This document shows positions 37,246 to 48,565 of a DNA stretch of 64,000 nucleotides, piece after piece. Origin of the DNA: Sipunculus nudus (taxonomy: Eukaryota > Annelida > Sipuncula > Golfingiida > Sipunculidae). The translations under genes and the position numbers were made by a program. Below the pieces are notes generated by a model, which was not told the origin of the DNA, searched no databases, and saw only the letters and a program-made list of their open reading frames with translations. Position 1 is the first letter of the stretch, and each line of letters begins with the position of its first letter. Where the stretch lies: contig CM049320.1 of NCBI GenBank assembly GCA_026874595.1, positions 32,146,214 through 32,210,213 of the forward strand. Reading direction: 5' to 3'.

Positions 37246-37827
37246 AACCCTGTATTTATCTGGGCTTGCCAAAATACTAAGTGTAATACTGAGCAGCTAT
37301 TTTGCATGATTGACCAAACCTTAAATTTCTTGTTTGCTTTAAACATTTGATAGTATAAATAGAGATCATTTCAGGTAGTGTTTGCCTCGATTGAACACCC
37401 CGACATTATCACCTATTAAGTGGAACACAGAAAAGCGTATTTAATTCATGATAGACCTATCTCCGAGAGACTCTTTCTTCTTTCGCCTCTGGCTCTCACT
37501 CTTGATCCTTGGAATATAATAATTATCGTGACTGAGACTGGTTCACGTATGAGGAAATCATGATAATGATGCATGTTGTACGAAACATTATTGAATTATG
37601 AATGTACAAACATATAAAATCGAATTCTTTTATCTAAAGCTCAGGAATCGGCAGAGTGCCAACGTACCTATAAAAAATAATTGTATTTTCTACATCACAC
37701 AGGCATAAACGATATGTGACGTGATGAAACATTTGTACTGCCTGCTATGCTTTAGAAAATGATATAATTTTTCTTACACAAACCCATCTATTAGAATAAA
37801 AAGCATATTACCTAAGCTTCTATCGTT
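37246..37827. repeat. Downstream flank of methyltransferase copy Q
   Basis: Close match to 51390-51970 (GATAGTATAAATAGAGATCATTTCAGG in both) and to 30500-31130. It joins abruptly to the broken exon 4 of copy Q. Confidence 0.75.
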
Positions 37828-38219
37828 CCACAGCAGTCATTATATCGTCAAATAAATCTTCGTTCATTCCCCAGGCACCAGATCCAGTGCATGATGATAA
37901 GCTTTCATTTGAGCTGCTCAGCGGACTTATTTTTGTGAACATTCAATTTATACTTCATCAAAGATTGTCAATTTAAAATCAGACTTCTTTATAAATATTT
38001 TCATTTATTTTTTTATTTCATAGATGTTTTACAAGGATGGCCTATTCAGCACCATATCTTGATTTTCAATAGGGTCCTGGTTCCTGTTAAGATACACATA
38101 AGAGGCAAAATTATATAACATTGTAAAATACTGAACATATAGCATGCAGATAAATGCGTGAATAGTACGCTAATACCTACAAAGAAGTCTAGGATAACTG
38201 TGCACTCTAGGATTTTAAC

Positions 38220-39310
38220 TAAAACATATACAACAATATGCAAACGAGAATATGACAATGGCAAAAAAGGTAAGTATATAAAAATCATAAAATCTTCTAC
38301 AACATTAAACTCTGTATAAGGGCATACATATTCTTGGTAAAAGTCAGAAATCCGTCTAAGTTGCAACTGCTCCCTTAGACAAGGACAACCAAAATATATA
38401 GCAGAAATATGTATAAGTATGTATCTAATTATAAAATGTTAGGTGGCGTCAATAAAGTGTTCACTATCCGAGGCTGACTTGAAAATAAGCTGATACAAGG
38501 CAGGGATCGGAATAATAAAAACTAGACATTAGCACATAAACGAAAATACAAACCATGATAACCTTGAACTCATTGGCTCTAAACTAAAACAGTACAGCAC
38601 ATATTTCAATTACGAGAGGTCTAATACTATGGCTAATATCAGGTATAAAAATACATATATTATAAAATGTTATGTATCGAACTTTTTGTACAAGTACTTA
38701 AAACGGTCGCTATCTGAGAATGCCACTAAATGGCAGGTGATTCCAAAAACAGGGGCCAGCGTAACAAAAACTAGATTTTAAACATTTTCTTCTGGGCATA
38801 GGTAAAGTTAAATTGAGGTGAGCAGAAAATCTTCTTTTGTATGGAATATCTTGATTTTTAAGACCATTTTTAAAATATTCAGGTACGTCTTCAGACAAAT
38901 ATTTAAATACAAGTGCACACATAAAGTAGCGATACCTTTGCTACATAGCCATCCAACCTATCGCAGACGATATGTTGCTATCAATTTTTTTTGTTACGAT
39001 GTGTGCAGCAATATAATTTGAAGTGTGTTTAGAAGTTAAGAGAAGAAATATAGCTCTGAGGGCACATTTAGGATGTTGTAAAATTTACTTATTCAGAAAA
39101 ATGCGAATTTATTTAAAACTATACTATTTTATAGAAACAATTTTGTTTATGTTAATTTAATAAAATATACTTCTTTCATACTTTTACATAAAAAAGAGGA
39201 CAATTAAATCTACCCCTTGTCATGTGGAACTCATGAATGAGTATTTCGTAATACATGAAGTCAAACCCATGTCTCAGGACCAGTTCCTTGAAGACATTAA
39301 TCTTTGTCAG
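38220..39310 (-). repeat. Inverted repeat, left arm (with 40121-41190)
   Basis: About 1.08 kb that reappears in reverse complement at 40121-41190. It contains part of methyltransferase exon 3, intron 3 and the inserted LINE tail. Arms are separated by about 810 bp. Confidence 0.8.
38700..39010 (-). mobile_element. jockey/CR1-type LINE 3' fragment in intron 3 of copy Q
   Basis: C-terminal tail of a non-LTR retrotransposon polyprotein: MCALVFKYLSEDVPEYFKNG, then RRFSAHLNLTLPMPRRKCLK and FWNHLPF, the typical end (YxxRS..LWNxLP). Its 3' untranslated part runs on towards 38050. 5'-truncated near 39010. A different family from the 10.7-11.9 kb element. Confidence 0.72.
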
Positions 39311-39683
39311 CAAAGGCACACCTTTTGCCCTAGACAGTTCAATACCCGCAAAAACATATTGTGCTGGAAAAGTCCTTTTAAAATTAACACTTCCAGCCAT
39401 TCAAGGGCACCGTCCTTGACCCTTGTTAACAAGCGACTCTTTGAGAAACGGTTGCAAAGTTTGTAGACTGATCTCACATTTCAGAAAAAAAATCGATTGT
39501 GAACACAACATGCGAGGTACAATTTTATATGTATGATGGAAAATTAGGCGGATGTTTCTTCTATCCCATTTTGTAAGATTTGTTATGATATCTAACATTT
39601 TTTCTCTCTCAAAAAACGGTTGGACCATGGGTCGTGGAACGGAGTATAGTCTATCTAAAGGGCGTCACTTTTTTTCTAAACCT

Positions 39684-39687
<4 letters not shown>

Positions 39688-39726
<39 letters not shown>
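39688..39726. repeat. (TA)n microsatellite
   Basis: TA run of about 38 bp in the spacer of the inverted duplication, immediately before the acceptor of the inverted exon 2. Confidence 0.95.
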
Positions 39727-39730
<4 letters not shown>

Positions 39731-39734
39731 TCAG

Positions 39735-40209
39735 CATCATAATCTCCATGACAACTCCACGTACAACTCTAACTATGCCACGTCCTTTCTCGCTTGAACG
39801 GGTTCGTGCTCTTGATAGTATCAACTGGCCCCTTAAACTAATTCGAAGGGCCATTTTAATGTATCCTTTATTTTACAATCCTACCGTAACTTGGCTTCTA
39901 TAACGAAAACGATTTTTGGATGCCCTCGTTGGAAGAACTGGATAGCTTTGAGGTAACGAAATGAGAGATCCCAACCATTAATAACATTAGTGACTTACGT
40001 TTCGATAGATGATAAAAATACTATTCGTTTGATTATCACGCCCATCCATTTGAACTATATGAACCATATTTTGTTTAGTGTTTGTTTGAAATTTTTGGCA
40101 TTAGAACAATGGCTGACAAAGATTAATGTCTTCAAGGTACTGGTCCTGAGGCATGGGTTTGATGTCATGTATTACGAAATACTCATTCATGAGTTCCACA
40201 TGACAAGGG
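39735..40209 (+). pseudogene. JHAMT-like methyltransferase, inverted copy Q' (exons 2 and 3)
   Basis: Plus-strand exon 2 at 39735-39952 starts after TTTCAG and ends at GAG before GTAACG, both as in the intact gene, but is 218 nt instead of 240 and frameshifted; CPRWKNWIAL is readable at its end. Exon 3 at 40098-40209 has lost about 55 nt near its start and its acceptor AG reads TG; the rest (LTKINVFKVLVLRHGFDVMY) is open and ends at a phase-1 donor GTAGAC. Exon 4 is not found on the far side, where the flank resumes after a LINE tail. Non-functional. Confidence 0.82.
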
Positions 40210-41190
40210 GTAGACTTAACTGTCCTCTTTTTTTATGTAAAAGTATGACAGAAGTATATTTTTGTCAAATTAACATAAACAAATTTGTTTCTATTAAATA
40301 GTATAGTTTTTAATAAATACGCATTTTTTTGAATACGTAAATTTTACAACATCCTAAATGTGCCCTCAGAGCTATATTTCTTCTCTTAACTTCAAAACAC
40401 ACTTCAAATAACATGGCTGCAACATATCGTCTGCGTCTTTAATTAACAAACTAGGTTGGACGGCTATGTAGCAAAGGTATCGCTACTTTATGTGTGCACT
40501 TGTATTTAAATATTTGTCTGAAGACGTACCTGAATATTTTAAAAGTGGTCTTAAATATCAAGATATTCCATACAGAAGAAGATTTTCTGCTAACCTCAAT
40601 TTAACTTTACCTATGCCCAGAAGAGAATGTTTTAAGTCCAGTTTTTGTTACGCTAGATCCTGTTTTTGGAATCACCTGCCATTTAGTTTAAAGGCCGTCT
40701 TAGATAGCAATCATTTTAAGTACTTGTACAAAAGGTTCGATACATAACATTTTATAATTATATGTATTTTAAGCCATTGTATTAGACCTCTCGTAAGTTA
40801 AATATGTGCTGTATTGTTTTAGTTAGAGCCAATGAGTTCTCCGTTATCATGGTTTGTATTTTCGTTTATGTGCTAATGTCTACTTTTTATTATTCCGATA
40901 ACTGCCTTGCATCAGCTTATTTTCAAGTCAGCCTCGGATAGTGAACACTTTATTGACGCCACTAAACATTTTATAATTAGATATATACTTATACATATGT
41001 CTGCTATATATTTTAGATGTTCTTGTCTAAGGGAGCAGTTGCAACTTAGTTGGATTTCTGACTTTTACCAAGAATATATATGCCTTTATACAGAGTTTAA
41101 TGTTGTAGAAGATTTTATGATTTATATATACTTATCTTTTTTTTGCCAATCTCATATTCACGTTTTTATATTGTTGTATATGTTTTATTA
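40121..41190 (+). repeat. Inverted repeat, right arm
   Basis: Reverse complement of 38220-39310, starting at GCTGACAAAGATTAATGTC. Roughly nine bases in ten agree by eye, with small indels. Confidence 0.8.
40400..40747 (+). mobile_element. jockey/CR1-type LINE 3' fragment in intron 3 of copy Q'
   Basis: Plus-strand twin of the fragment at 38700-39010: MCALVFKYLSEDVPEYFKSG, RRFSANLNLTLPMPRRECFK, FWNHLPFSLKAVLDSNHFK, ending YLYKRFDT and TAA. Same position in the intron as its twin, so the LINE inserted before the inversion. The untranslated tail runs to about 41190. Confidence 0.75.
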
Positions 41191-41229
41191 AATATTAATA
41201 TTCACATATTAAATAGCTAAACAAAAAAA

Positions 41230-42210
41230 AAACCAGACAAATTCATGGACACGAAAATATAATGTAATAAATTTTAGTTGTTAACCTTGTTTGCTATTTC
41301 AATTTAATCTATGTCTAGAGAGTAAGGATTATCTAGTATTTGATTATGCAGGATTTTAAACGATTTACCATAGTCCAACAGAATGGCACTGTCAATTACC
41401 ATTTCAATTAACTACACGTATATATACTCGGACAAACAATTCAAAGAATTTATAAATAATTATCCCTATACTGTGGAACACATTTTCTAACTCACAGAGA
41501 AATGTTCCTCATTTAATTATGTTCTATAATAATTAAATAATCACCGGAACCCCCCTCACCTATGTCTTAATGGTAATTTGTATTTCTGATGTTACATTTA
41601 ATGTTTCTTAATCCCTTTTTGCCTGTACTTCTCATGAACATACTGTACGCTATCTTGCATATCATAATTAAATGTGCTCTTGTTAATGCCTGAATTGCTC
41701 TATCAATTTTTCTTATGGAACTTTCATTGTTATTTACGTAATAAGATTTTATCATTGTCCAATCGGGCAGAGTGGCAGATCAGTTGTTCTTCACTGACAG
41801 GGTTATCCTGTATAAAGATTAAGATGAATAAATTTGGAAATCCGCCAGCATTCGAATGAATCATACAGAACTTACCCGTACCTTAGCTGTGAGCTCAAAT
41901 TCTTTACCTCAATCTCTTTGTTTTAGCAAGGAAACACTTTTCACGCCAGATCGCTTTATAAGCGCGAACGGCCAGGGAGCAGACACATTTTCATTCATCT
42001 GGAAAAAAATTCAATGAACATGTCTAATAATTATCATTTTATTTTTTTGTTGTGGATTCCAGTGACCTTTTGGCGATTGCATACATATAGCTGTACCGAC
42101 TTCCTTCCGTTCTCTTCTCGTTATTTGTTTTGTCCAAACTGCGTGATGTTAATCTCTTCTGTTGTGAACTTAAAACTTTATCACTTTAATTTTAACACTT
42201 TGTTTTACTT
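41230..42210 (-). repeat. Methyltransferase downstream flank, inverted
   Basis: Reverse complement of 31700-32340 and 52850-53335 (for example GGGTTATCCTGTATAAAGATT at 41802 against its complement at 53030). It shows that copy Q' is a near-complete inverted gene unit, not only an exon pair. Confidence 0.7.
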
Positions 42211-42494
42211 AGAGTGATGCTGATATTTCCTGTTGTCGACTAACAACTTCATTATTTTTAACACTTTTTTCACTGGTGCCGAAAAATTCAACCCCTTATT
42301 TATCGCTTTATGGAAGCTACTTCAATTTAATTTTAGTGGATATAAATCTAATCGAGGGTTGAGATAACTAAAGCTGAAAACCTCCATAAACTTGGAATGA
42401 CTTATGAAGCAAAAACATGCCTATAGTATCGGGCATAGACATGTCAAATATCACTCCAGTCTTCGTGTTGGTAGATTGAGGATGTAGCTTATGT

Positions 42495-43330
42495 GGCTTC
42501 AGATCTGATTTGGCAATAGAAGAACAGAAAACAAATTTAGTTCAGTCAATTATGCTAATTGATGGCACGATAAAAGAATTTCCTGTTGTCAATATTCAGG
42601 TAGATTCACCATATTTGTCTAGACAGGTGCAGGCATTAAGTATTCCATATTCACTGTTTGAGGTGGTAATAGCGAATAAAGAGAGAGCAAGGGATACTCA
42701 CGATCCTAATAATAATTGGCAACCTGTACAGAGAATGTTGGAGACACTTTCCACATAATCTATTAAAGAACCAAAAGCCTTAGAACCACTTAATGATGAG
42801 ATGCAAGAAGTGATGGTAGTGCAAACTAGGTCCCAGACGAAAAAGGGCAAGAAAACTAAAACCTTTGAAGGTTTTACCGTCGATACCTTCAATAGAACCA
42901 AACGAGTTATTAGTGGCACAGAAATATGAGAGTAGTTTAAAGCATTCATGGGGAAAAGCTGAATCAGAAGATGTAGGTGCCAAATACATATTTCTTGGTT
43001 GAGCAAGGTTAGAGGCTAAGAACACTCAGAGATTTTGGAAATCCTGGGATAGGAAAAGGGCAAAAGGTCTTAGTAGTTCCAAGGAAATACAGGCAACATA
43101 TCATGAAGATAGCACATGAATCATGGTTTCAGGGAGATCAAGGAATTAATAATATCTTAGCTAAGATTCAAACCCAATTTTATTGGCCAATCCTTTACCA
43201 ATGATGTCTCAAGATTTTGCAGATCTTATGAGATATGTCAGAAAACCGTAGACAAGGGCAGGGTGCCTAAGGCTCCATTGGGTAGAATGGCACTGATAGG
43301 AGTACCTTTTCAACGAAAACCTTCCTGTAT
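42495..43330 (+). mobile_element. Ty3/gypsy pol fragment: protease-side linker plus integrase zinc finger
   Basis: First frame 42510-42758 matches the region around a retropepsin (VVNIQVDSPYLSRQVQAL, then RARDTHDPNNNW). A basic VQTRSQTKKGKKTK linker follows near 42820. After frameshifts come VVPRKYRQ, AHESWFQGD and FYWPIL (43070-43195), the integrase H2C2 finger, and FCRSYEICQKTVDKGRVPKA (43215-43275). In the finger the second histidine is replaced (GGH to GDQ) and the first cysteine of CxxC is tyrosine (SYEIC). There is no reverse transcriptase between protease side and integrase. Dead. Confidence 0.78.
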
Positions 43331-43334
43331 CCTG

Positions 43335-45833
43335 CAGCACATTTTAGGATCTTTATTTATATTGGCTTCCCGCAATATTCAGTGCCACATGGAAAAGTTA
43401 TATTGCTTGGTATAATTTGCATGTATGAAAATGTTTCCTTATATACTCTGCGCTAATATTTGCATTGAGCGTGACCAGCCCAATCAGCAAGGTTCTTTCA
43501 AATGTGAACTGAACGGCATGTAACACTCATTCTGTTTAGCGGGCACTCACTGACAATTTATTCACTATTGGATGGTCCGTGTTCTGCATGTGCATTTTCT
43601 ATGAATCTTCACACCCTCCATCTGTACATATAAAACATATGTTCAAGGTCAAGGAAATAATTCAAGGATAATATAACACATTTAAGGACCTGTATTTATC
43701 TTGGTTTCCCAAAATATTCATTGTAACTTGGAACAGTTATTTTGCATGTTATAAACTGCATTTATGAAATTGATTCCTTGTCACTTAGGCCAAGAAACAG
43801 ACAGAGCGCCCACACGCGTTAATAAAAAAGTCTTGGTTATTCCACATCACACAATCATTAAGATTCATTTTCCATACTCAAACCAACCTATTAGAATATA
43901 AAGCATTAACATATAGCTGCCATAACCGCGAGGAAATGTAAAAGTTCCCAGAACACTAGGAATGTTATGGGATATGACCATGAAACATTTCCAGCAAATA
44001 ATGGTATACCGGCGAATTGGCCATGGACGAGTTGTTCGGAAAAGTCGAGTGGTTACACTGTCAATTACGATAACATTTTGGGTCCTGCGTCAAACCAGTA
44101 TTTTTATAGTTTGATCAGTTTATTTTTTTATACCAGAGGGCACGTATTCTGAATGCAGTCAACTATCATTTAAACGCATTTCTAATGCAATTGTAAACGT
44201 AGTGGCTGTGTTTGTTAGCTCAATTTTTTGTTCCATAATTGGATAAGAAATACAATGTTTCTTTCTCAGTCGGTTATAAGGGTATTTGCATCAGAGACAA
44301 CAATATTTACAAGTAGAATATGATAGAAGTAGTAACTTGAACTAATGTTGAGTGTAATGTAAAACAAATATTGTCCGGGTAAATGGGTCACTACTGTGCA
44401 ATTTTGGGGCTAAATACAAATATATTCAGATTTATTTTATTTCGTATTGGCTGAATATTTCTGGTCATTTAAATATCCAATAGAAATTAAATGAAGTAGT
44501 TTACATAAAGCGCTAATAATGGGGTGACATTTTTCGGCACCAGTAAAAGAAAGTGTTAAAGGTGTTGTATGTTGTATGTTGTATGAAAGTTGTGTCCTCA
44601 GGAGAAGAGATAAACGTCACTTAGCCTGCACATAACATGAAGGGAACAGAAAGATACTAGAACAACTTTATGTATGCTATCGCTTAAAGATTCCTGGAAG
44701 CCAACCCGTCCCCACTGTACCACCCCCTCATCCGGAAATGGGCAATAAGACGGTAGCGGTTACGGCGTGTTCGACATTAGGAATAAAGTCGAGGTCAAAA
44801 TCAACATCAAGTACCAATTTGTGATCTAGGAAAATTGATGTGCTTATATTCCATTTTTCTTTAATATCCTATAATGAAGATTTAGAAAACAGAAAGTTGG
44901 CATACAAAAGTAAAGAAAAAGAGCGAAAAATTTGAAATCGATTGTATCATGGTCACCTAAGTATGTCCACCTTAAAAATAACAAAATCCGACTAAATAAT
45001 CAAAAATCTCATCGAGTCAGGGAGACTGAACCATTATTTTTATCCTATATATAACCGTACGTACTGATACAACGCTGCTACAATGAATAATGCTTGAGGG
45101 TAACCAAATTTATTTATCTTTATTTTATCATTTTATATACAGGATAACCTTTTCAGTAAAGAATAAATAATGTGCCACACAGCCTAATTGGACAATGCAG
45201 TTCATAAAATCTTGCAAAACACAATACCAATATCATTAATATTGCATTTTCATTTATAATGAAACGCAAGGTAGTGCATAGTGCTTATATACAACAGGGC
45301 ATACAAAACAGCACTAGGCCAATGGGGTTGGGGTGGGGGTTCAGGTTATTATTTGATCATTTTAGAACGACACTTAAGGAGGAGAAATTTCTCTTAGAGT
45401 CGCATAATTTGTTTCACAATATAGGAATAACAATTTATAAATCCTTAAAATAGTCGGTTCGATGTTTAAGTAAATTAGTAAATTCACATGGTCATTGCCG
45501 GTGCCATTTTGTTGAACTCCAGTAATACGTTAAATTCTGCATATTCAAATACTACATAATGCCAGCTCTCAGGATCTAGAATATATTGAAAAACCAAAAC
45601 ATGATTTACAGCTAAAATCGATTTCATTATTTTTTTCCTGTCCATGAATTTGTCTTTTTCTCTGTTTAGTTAAAAACTGAAGTGACTTTATCCATAGGAT
45701 ATACCTGTACTTTTGGATTACAGCAATTAAAGATCAATGTTAATCCTTGCAATATATTCCCCCGTGATGTATATATAAAGCACAGAACAAAACTTCCACC
45801 ATTTGCAATCAGGTATCTCGTCTCTGGATTAGG
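43335..45833. repeat. Downstream flank of the intact methyltransferase
   Basis: Collinear with 30200-32528 and 51250-53330, including a dispersed-module copy (43440-43640, TTTGCATTGAGCGTGACC). Nothing coding. A TCAAGGTCAAGG word lies at 43642. No clear polyadenylation signal for the minus-strand gene was pinned down. Confidence 0.65.
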
Positions 45834-48421
45834 TCAGCGACTGGTTGTTTTGACGGCGACAAGCATAACACATCTGAGGACTTCCTTAGCTTGACGTGGT
45901 TGACCGTCAGTCATACTCTCTTGTTCCACAACAGCCATCATATCATCAAGCAATTCTTCTCTCATTTCCGCAGGCACCAGATCAAGTGCAGGATGAAAAC
46001 CTTTCACTACAGCTGCAGTGGAAACATTTTTCATGAACATTCAATTTAGACTTCATCACATATTATCATATTAAATCAGACTGCTTTATAAATATATAAA
46101 TGTGTCTGAAAAAGTAAGAAAAGAAATATATCTGCTTGGACACATTTATCATTAATGTAATTGATACTAAATGGGGAAAATGCGTATTTATTGAAAACAA
46201 TATTGTATTTTATTAAAACCCATCGGTTTATGTAAATTAAACAAAACTTTTACATGAAAAAATACAACAGTTATTAGACCTCTGGTGACTTGGAACTCAT
46301 GAAAGAGCAATTCGTAATGTATGACGTCAAATCCATGCATCATGACCAATTCCTTGAATACATTTTTTTTTGTCAGCCAAGGCACCTCTTTCGCCTTTGA
46401 CGGCTCCACGTCCAACAAAACAAATGCTGGTAATACATGTTCTAATTCCTGAAATTTCAAGCATAGTCTATACAGAATATGGTGTTATATATATAATTTT
46501 ATAACACTGGATGAAAGTCATAATAAAACGAAAAGTATATTCTTCTGCATGGGAGACGTAAGTTAATATTGATAATAATTGTTTAGTGCTGTCATTCCGT
46601 TACCTCAACGTTCATCCATTTCTTCCAACGAGGGCATCCAATTATCGTTTTCATAATAGCACCCGTGTAACGGTAGGGTTGACAATATAAAGGGAACAGA
46701 AACATAGCCCTTTCACCTGGTTTAAGGAGCCAGTTGATGTTATCAAGAGCACGTCCCATGTCACGAACCCAATGAAGCGCGAAAAAGGACGTAGCATAGG
46801 AAAAATAAGATTTGTACGTGGAGCTGTCTTGTAGTTTACGACCCTGAAAGAATAATAAAAATAATAATATACAGGAAGGGAGAGAGAGAAAAAGAGAGAG
46901 GGGGTGTGTTTGGAACCCACCATCGAATATCAGAGCCTTTGCTTTTTTGAGAGGCTGCACGATTAATCATCTATCCTTTTCATTATTCCTCCTACGGAAC
47001 ATCATTAACATTTTCTAGACACTGACATCTGTTTTTTTTAGTAACGTCTAATGCTAATACCACAGCATTCATACCTAGATTTTGATAACAATATAAATAA
47101 TCTCTTGGGATGATTTTTCATTTATGAAATTAGATTTTTTTGGCGTCGGAGACGCCACAGTGTCCTCGGACAAGACATAGCCCCTTGTTCTGAAGCATAT
47201 ATTTACATTTTGCAAGGTAATGATCTCAAAGATAAGTACAACAGCTTTTTCAACTCGTCGAATAATATATTTGAAACAAAATGTGTATCCTTATTGATTA
47301 AATATTATGAAACATTTCATTTGTAGGTTTCATAAAAATCGTATAATTCAGCTAATTTGACCTTGGAGACCAGTGTCAAGGTCTAGTTTTTAAACCTGTT
47401 CATATTTTTTTCTAATTGGATTCGCACTACTCCTACAGTAATTTGGTTCACCGAAACTTGTACATTTTGTCACATTAGGCCATGGATACTAAAGTCAAGT
47501 TCAGAAGTTTTCAAGCATATACGAGATCTTAGTTGAAATATTTTGTGTGTGTATTTTTTTAGAAGAACAAGCAGTACATCGAAATACTGAGCTTCACATT
47601 TATCCTAGATTTCGGCAGATTTGACCTCGAAGATCAAAGTAAGTTGTCAGATGATTTTGTAAAGCACTTACCTTGACTTTGATCTCCAAGGTTAACTTTC
47701 GTTTTGCCGTCTTTCAATATAAATTAAAAAAAAACACCCAGTCCTTGAGAAATATTGTTTGTTTTCTACTAAATATAGAAATATTCAAAGTCAAGGCCAC
47801 TCTCATGATAAGGTCATGGCCTAAATCTAAACATACTTCATTTTCTGACATATAATTGTACATTTGAAGAATAAAGTTGCGCCACCAAACTCATGCGCAA
47901 GACAAACCTATTCAAGGTCATCAGTCAAACATGTTATAGAACATATATTGAGAATTTCTTGAGAACATTTTGATTTGGGGGATAATAAAAAAATGAACCA
48001 AATTAGAGACACTATCGTGGTGAACCATAACACCAATAAAATAGGCTTCTTCTTGTTTGATATAGACCCGTAAGATATTTTTGTTATCTCGCTCGCACGA
48101 AAACGTGCTAAAACTATAGTATCTAAGGCTTCCTGTCAGGGAATAGAACTATTTACCAACCTGGATATCCATTCGTTCAGCCGAAATACGATCTGACTCG
48201 TACTTCTGCTTGACGTATTTTATCATGGGTTCGCTCACATCCGCTGCGGTGAGATGGCAATTAAACTTCTGCTGTAGATAATAGCTTGTCTCTCCTGTCC
48301 CACAGCCGATATCAATCACGTGCTCATCCGGGCTTATATCTGCGACATAGTTGTCTATGGCCAATCGCCCATAGTCCTTAGCATGGCTGTTTCCGGCAAG
48401 GTAAGCCGTTGGACGCTGCAT
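45834..48421 (-). CDS. SAM-dependent methyltransferase, juvenile hormone acid O-methyltransferase-like
   Basis: Four exons on the minus strand: 48161-48421, 46604-46843, 46280-46448 and 45834-46012, together 849 nt (282 residues plus TGA). Phases fit: 0, 0 and 1 (G at 46280 joined to CT at 46012 makes alanine). Donors are GTTGGT, GTAACG, GTCTAA; acceptors are TTTCAG, TTTCAG, CTGCAG. Exon 1 holds the class I SAM-binding motif VIDIGCGTGETSYYL (about residues 35-49) and the acidic AADVSEP strand after it. Exon 2 holds FFALHWVRDMGRALDNINWL and LKPGERAMFLFP, exon 3 FKELVMMHGFDVIHYEL, exon 4 a helical tail (LDLVPAEMREELLDDMM). Length and order match the JHAMT-like family. In insects JHAMT methylates juvenile-hormone acids; in molluscs the substrate is unknown, probably a small carboxylic acid (inference). 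No signal peptide; cytosolic. The start is the first ATG of the frame. Three broken paralogues lie nearby. Confidence 0.88.
47100..47960. repeat. Repeat-rich intron 1 with TGACCTTGG / TCAAGGTCA words
   Basis: Most of intron 1 of the methyltransferase. Recurrent words on both strands: TGACCTTGG (47358), TCAAGGTCT (47375), TGACCTCGA (about 47622), TCAAGGCCA (about 47790), TCAAGGTCA (47912-47920). Likely a dispersed mollusc repeat; the words also match extended nuclear-receptor half-sites. No coding frame. Confidence 0.55.
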
Positions 48422-48463
48422 GGCTTCGGAACTACTTCATCACAAAAATAAACTAGAATACGG

Positions 48464-48482
48464 GTAGTCGACAAGCGACTAC
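48464..48482. promoter_or_regulatory. Small hairpin just upstream of the methyltransferase ATG
   Basis: GTAGTCG and CGACTAC around a 5-base loop, 43 bp upstream of the start codon. If transcribed it would sit in the 5' leader. Function not known; could be chance. Confidence 0.4.
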
Positions 48483-48565
48483 GTGTATCCCCCTAAATCA
48501 GAGTGGAACGGGACAAGTTAACCATGGATTAGGTGGCAAGGGGAAATAGAGTGAAGTGTTGAATA

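Larger units (their letters stand above)
37828..39363 (-). pseudogene. JHAMT-like methyltransferase, copy Q (exons 4 and 3)
   Basis: Exon 4 remnant at 37828-37914 (HHALDLVPGE then a frameshift, NEDLFDDIMTAVER) has lost its 3' half. Exon 3 at 39214-39363 is open (SRAKGVPLLTKINVFKELVL, then HGFDFMYYEILIHEFHMTR) and keeps a phase-1 donor (G then GTAGAT), as in the intact gene. A LINE tail is inserted in intron 3. Exons 1 and 2 are not upstream on this strand; instead exon 2 lies beyond on the opposite strand at 39735. So the copy was cut by an inverted duplication. Confidence 0.82.

Noticed and set aside
42698-43025. Two overlapping minus-strand frames of 102 and 81 codons
   Set aside because: They are antisense to the gypsy pol fragment, which has clear family similarity on the plus strand.
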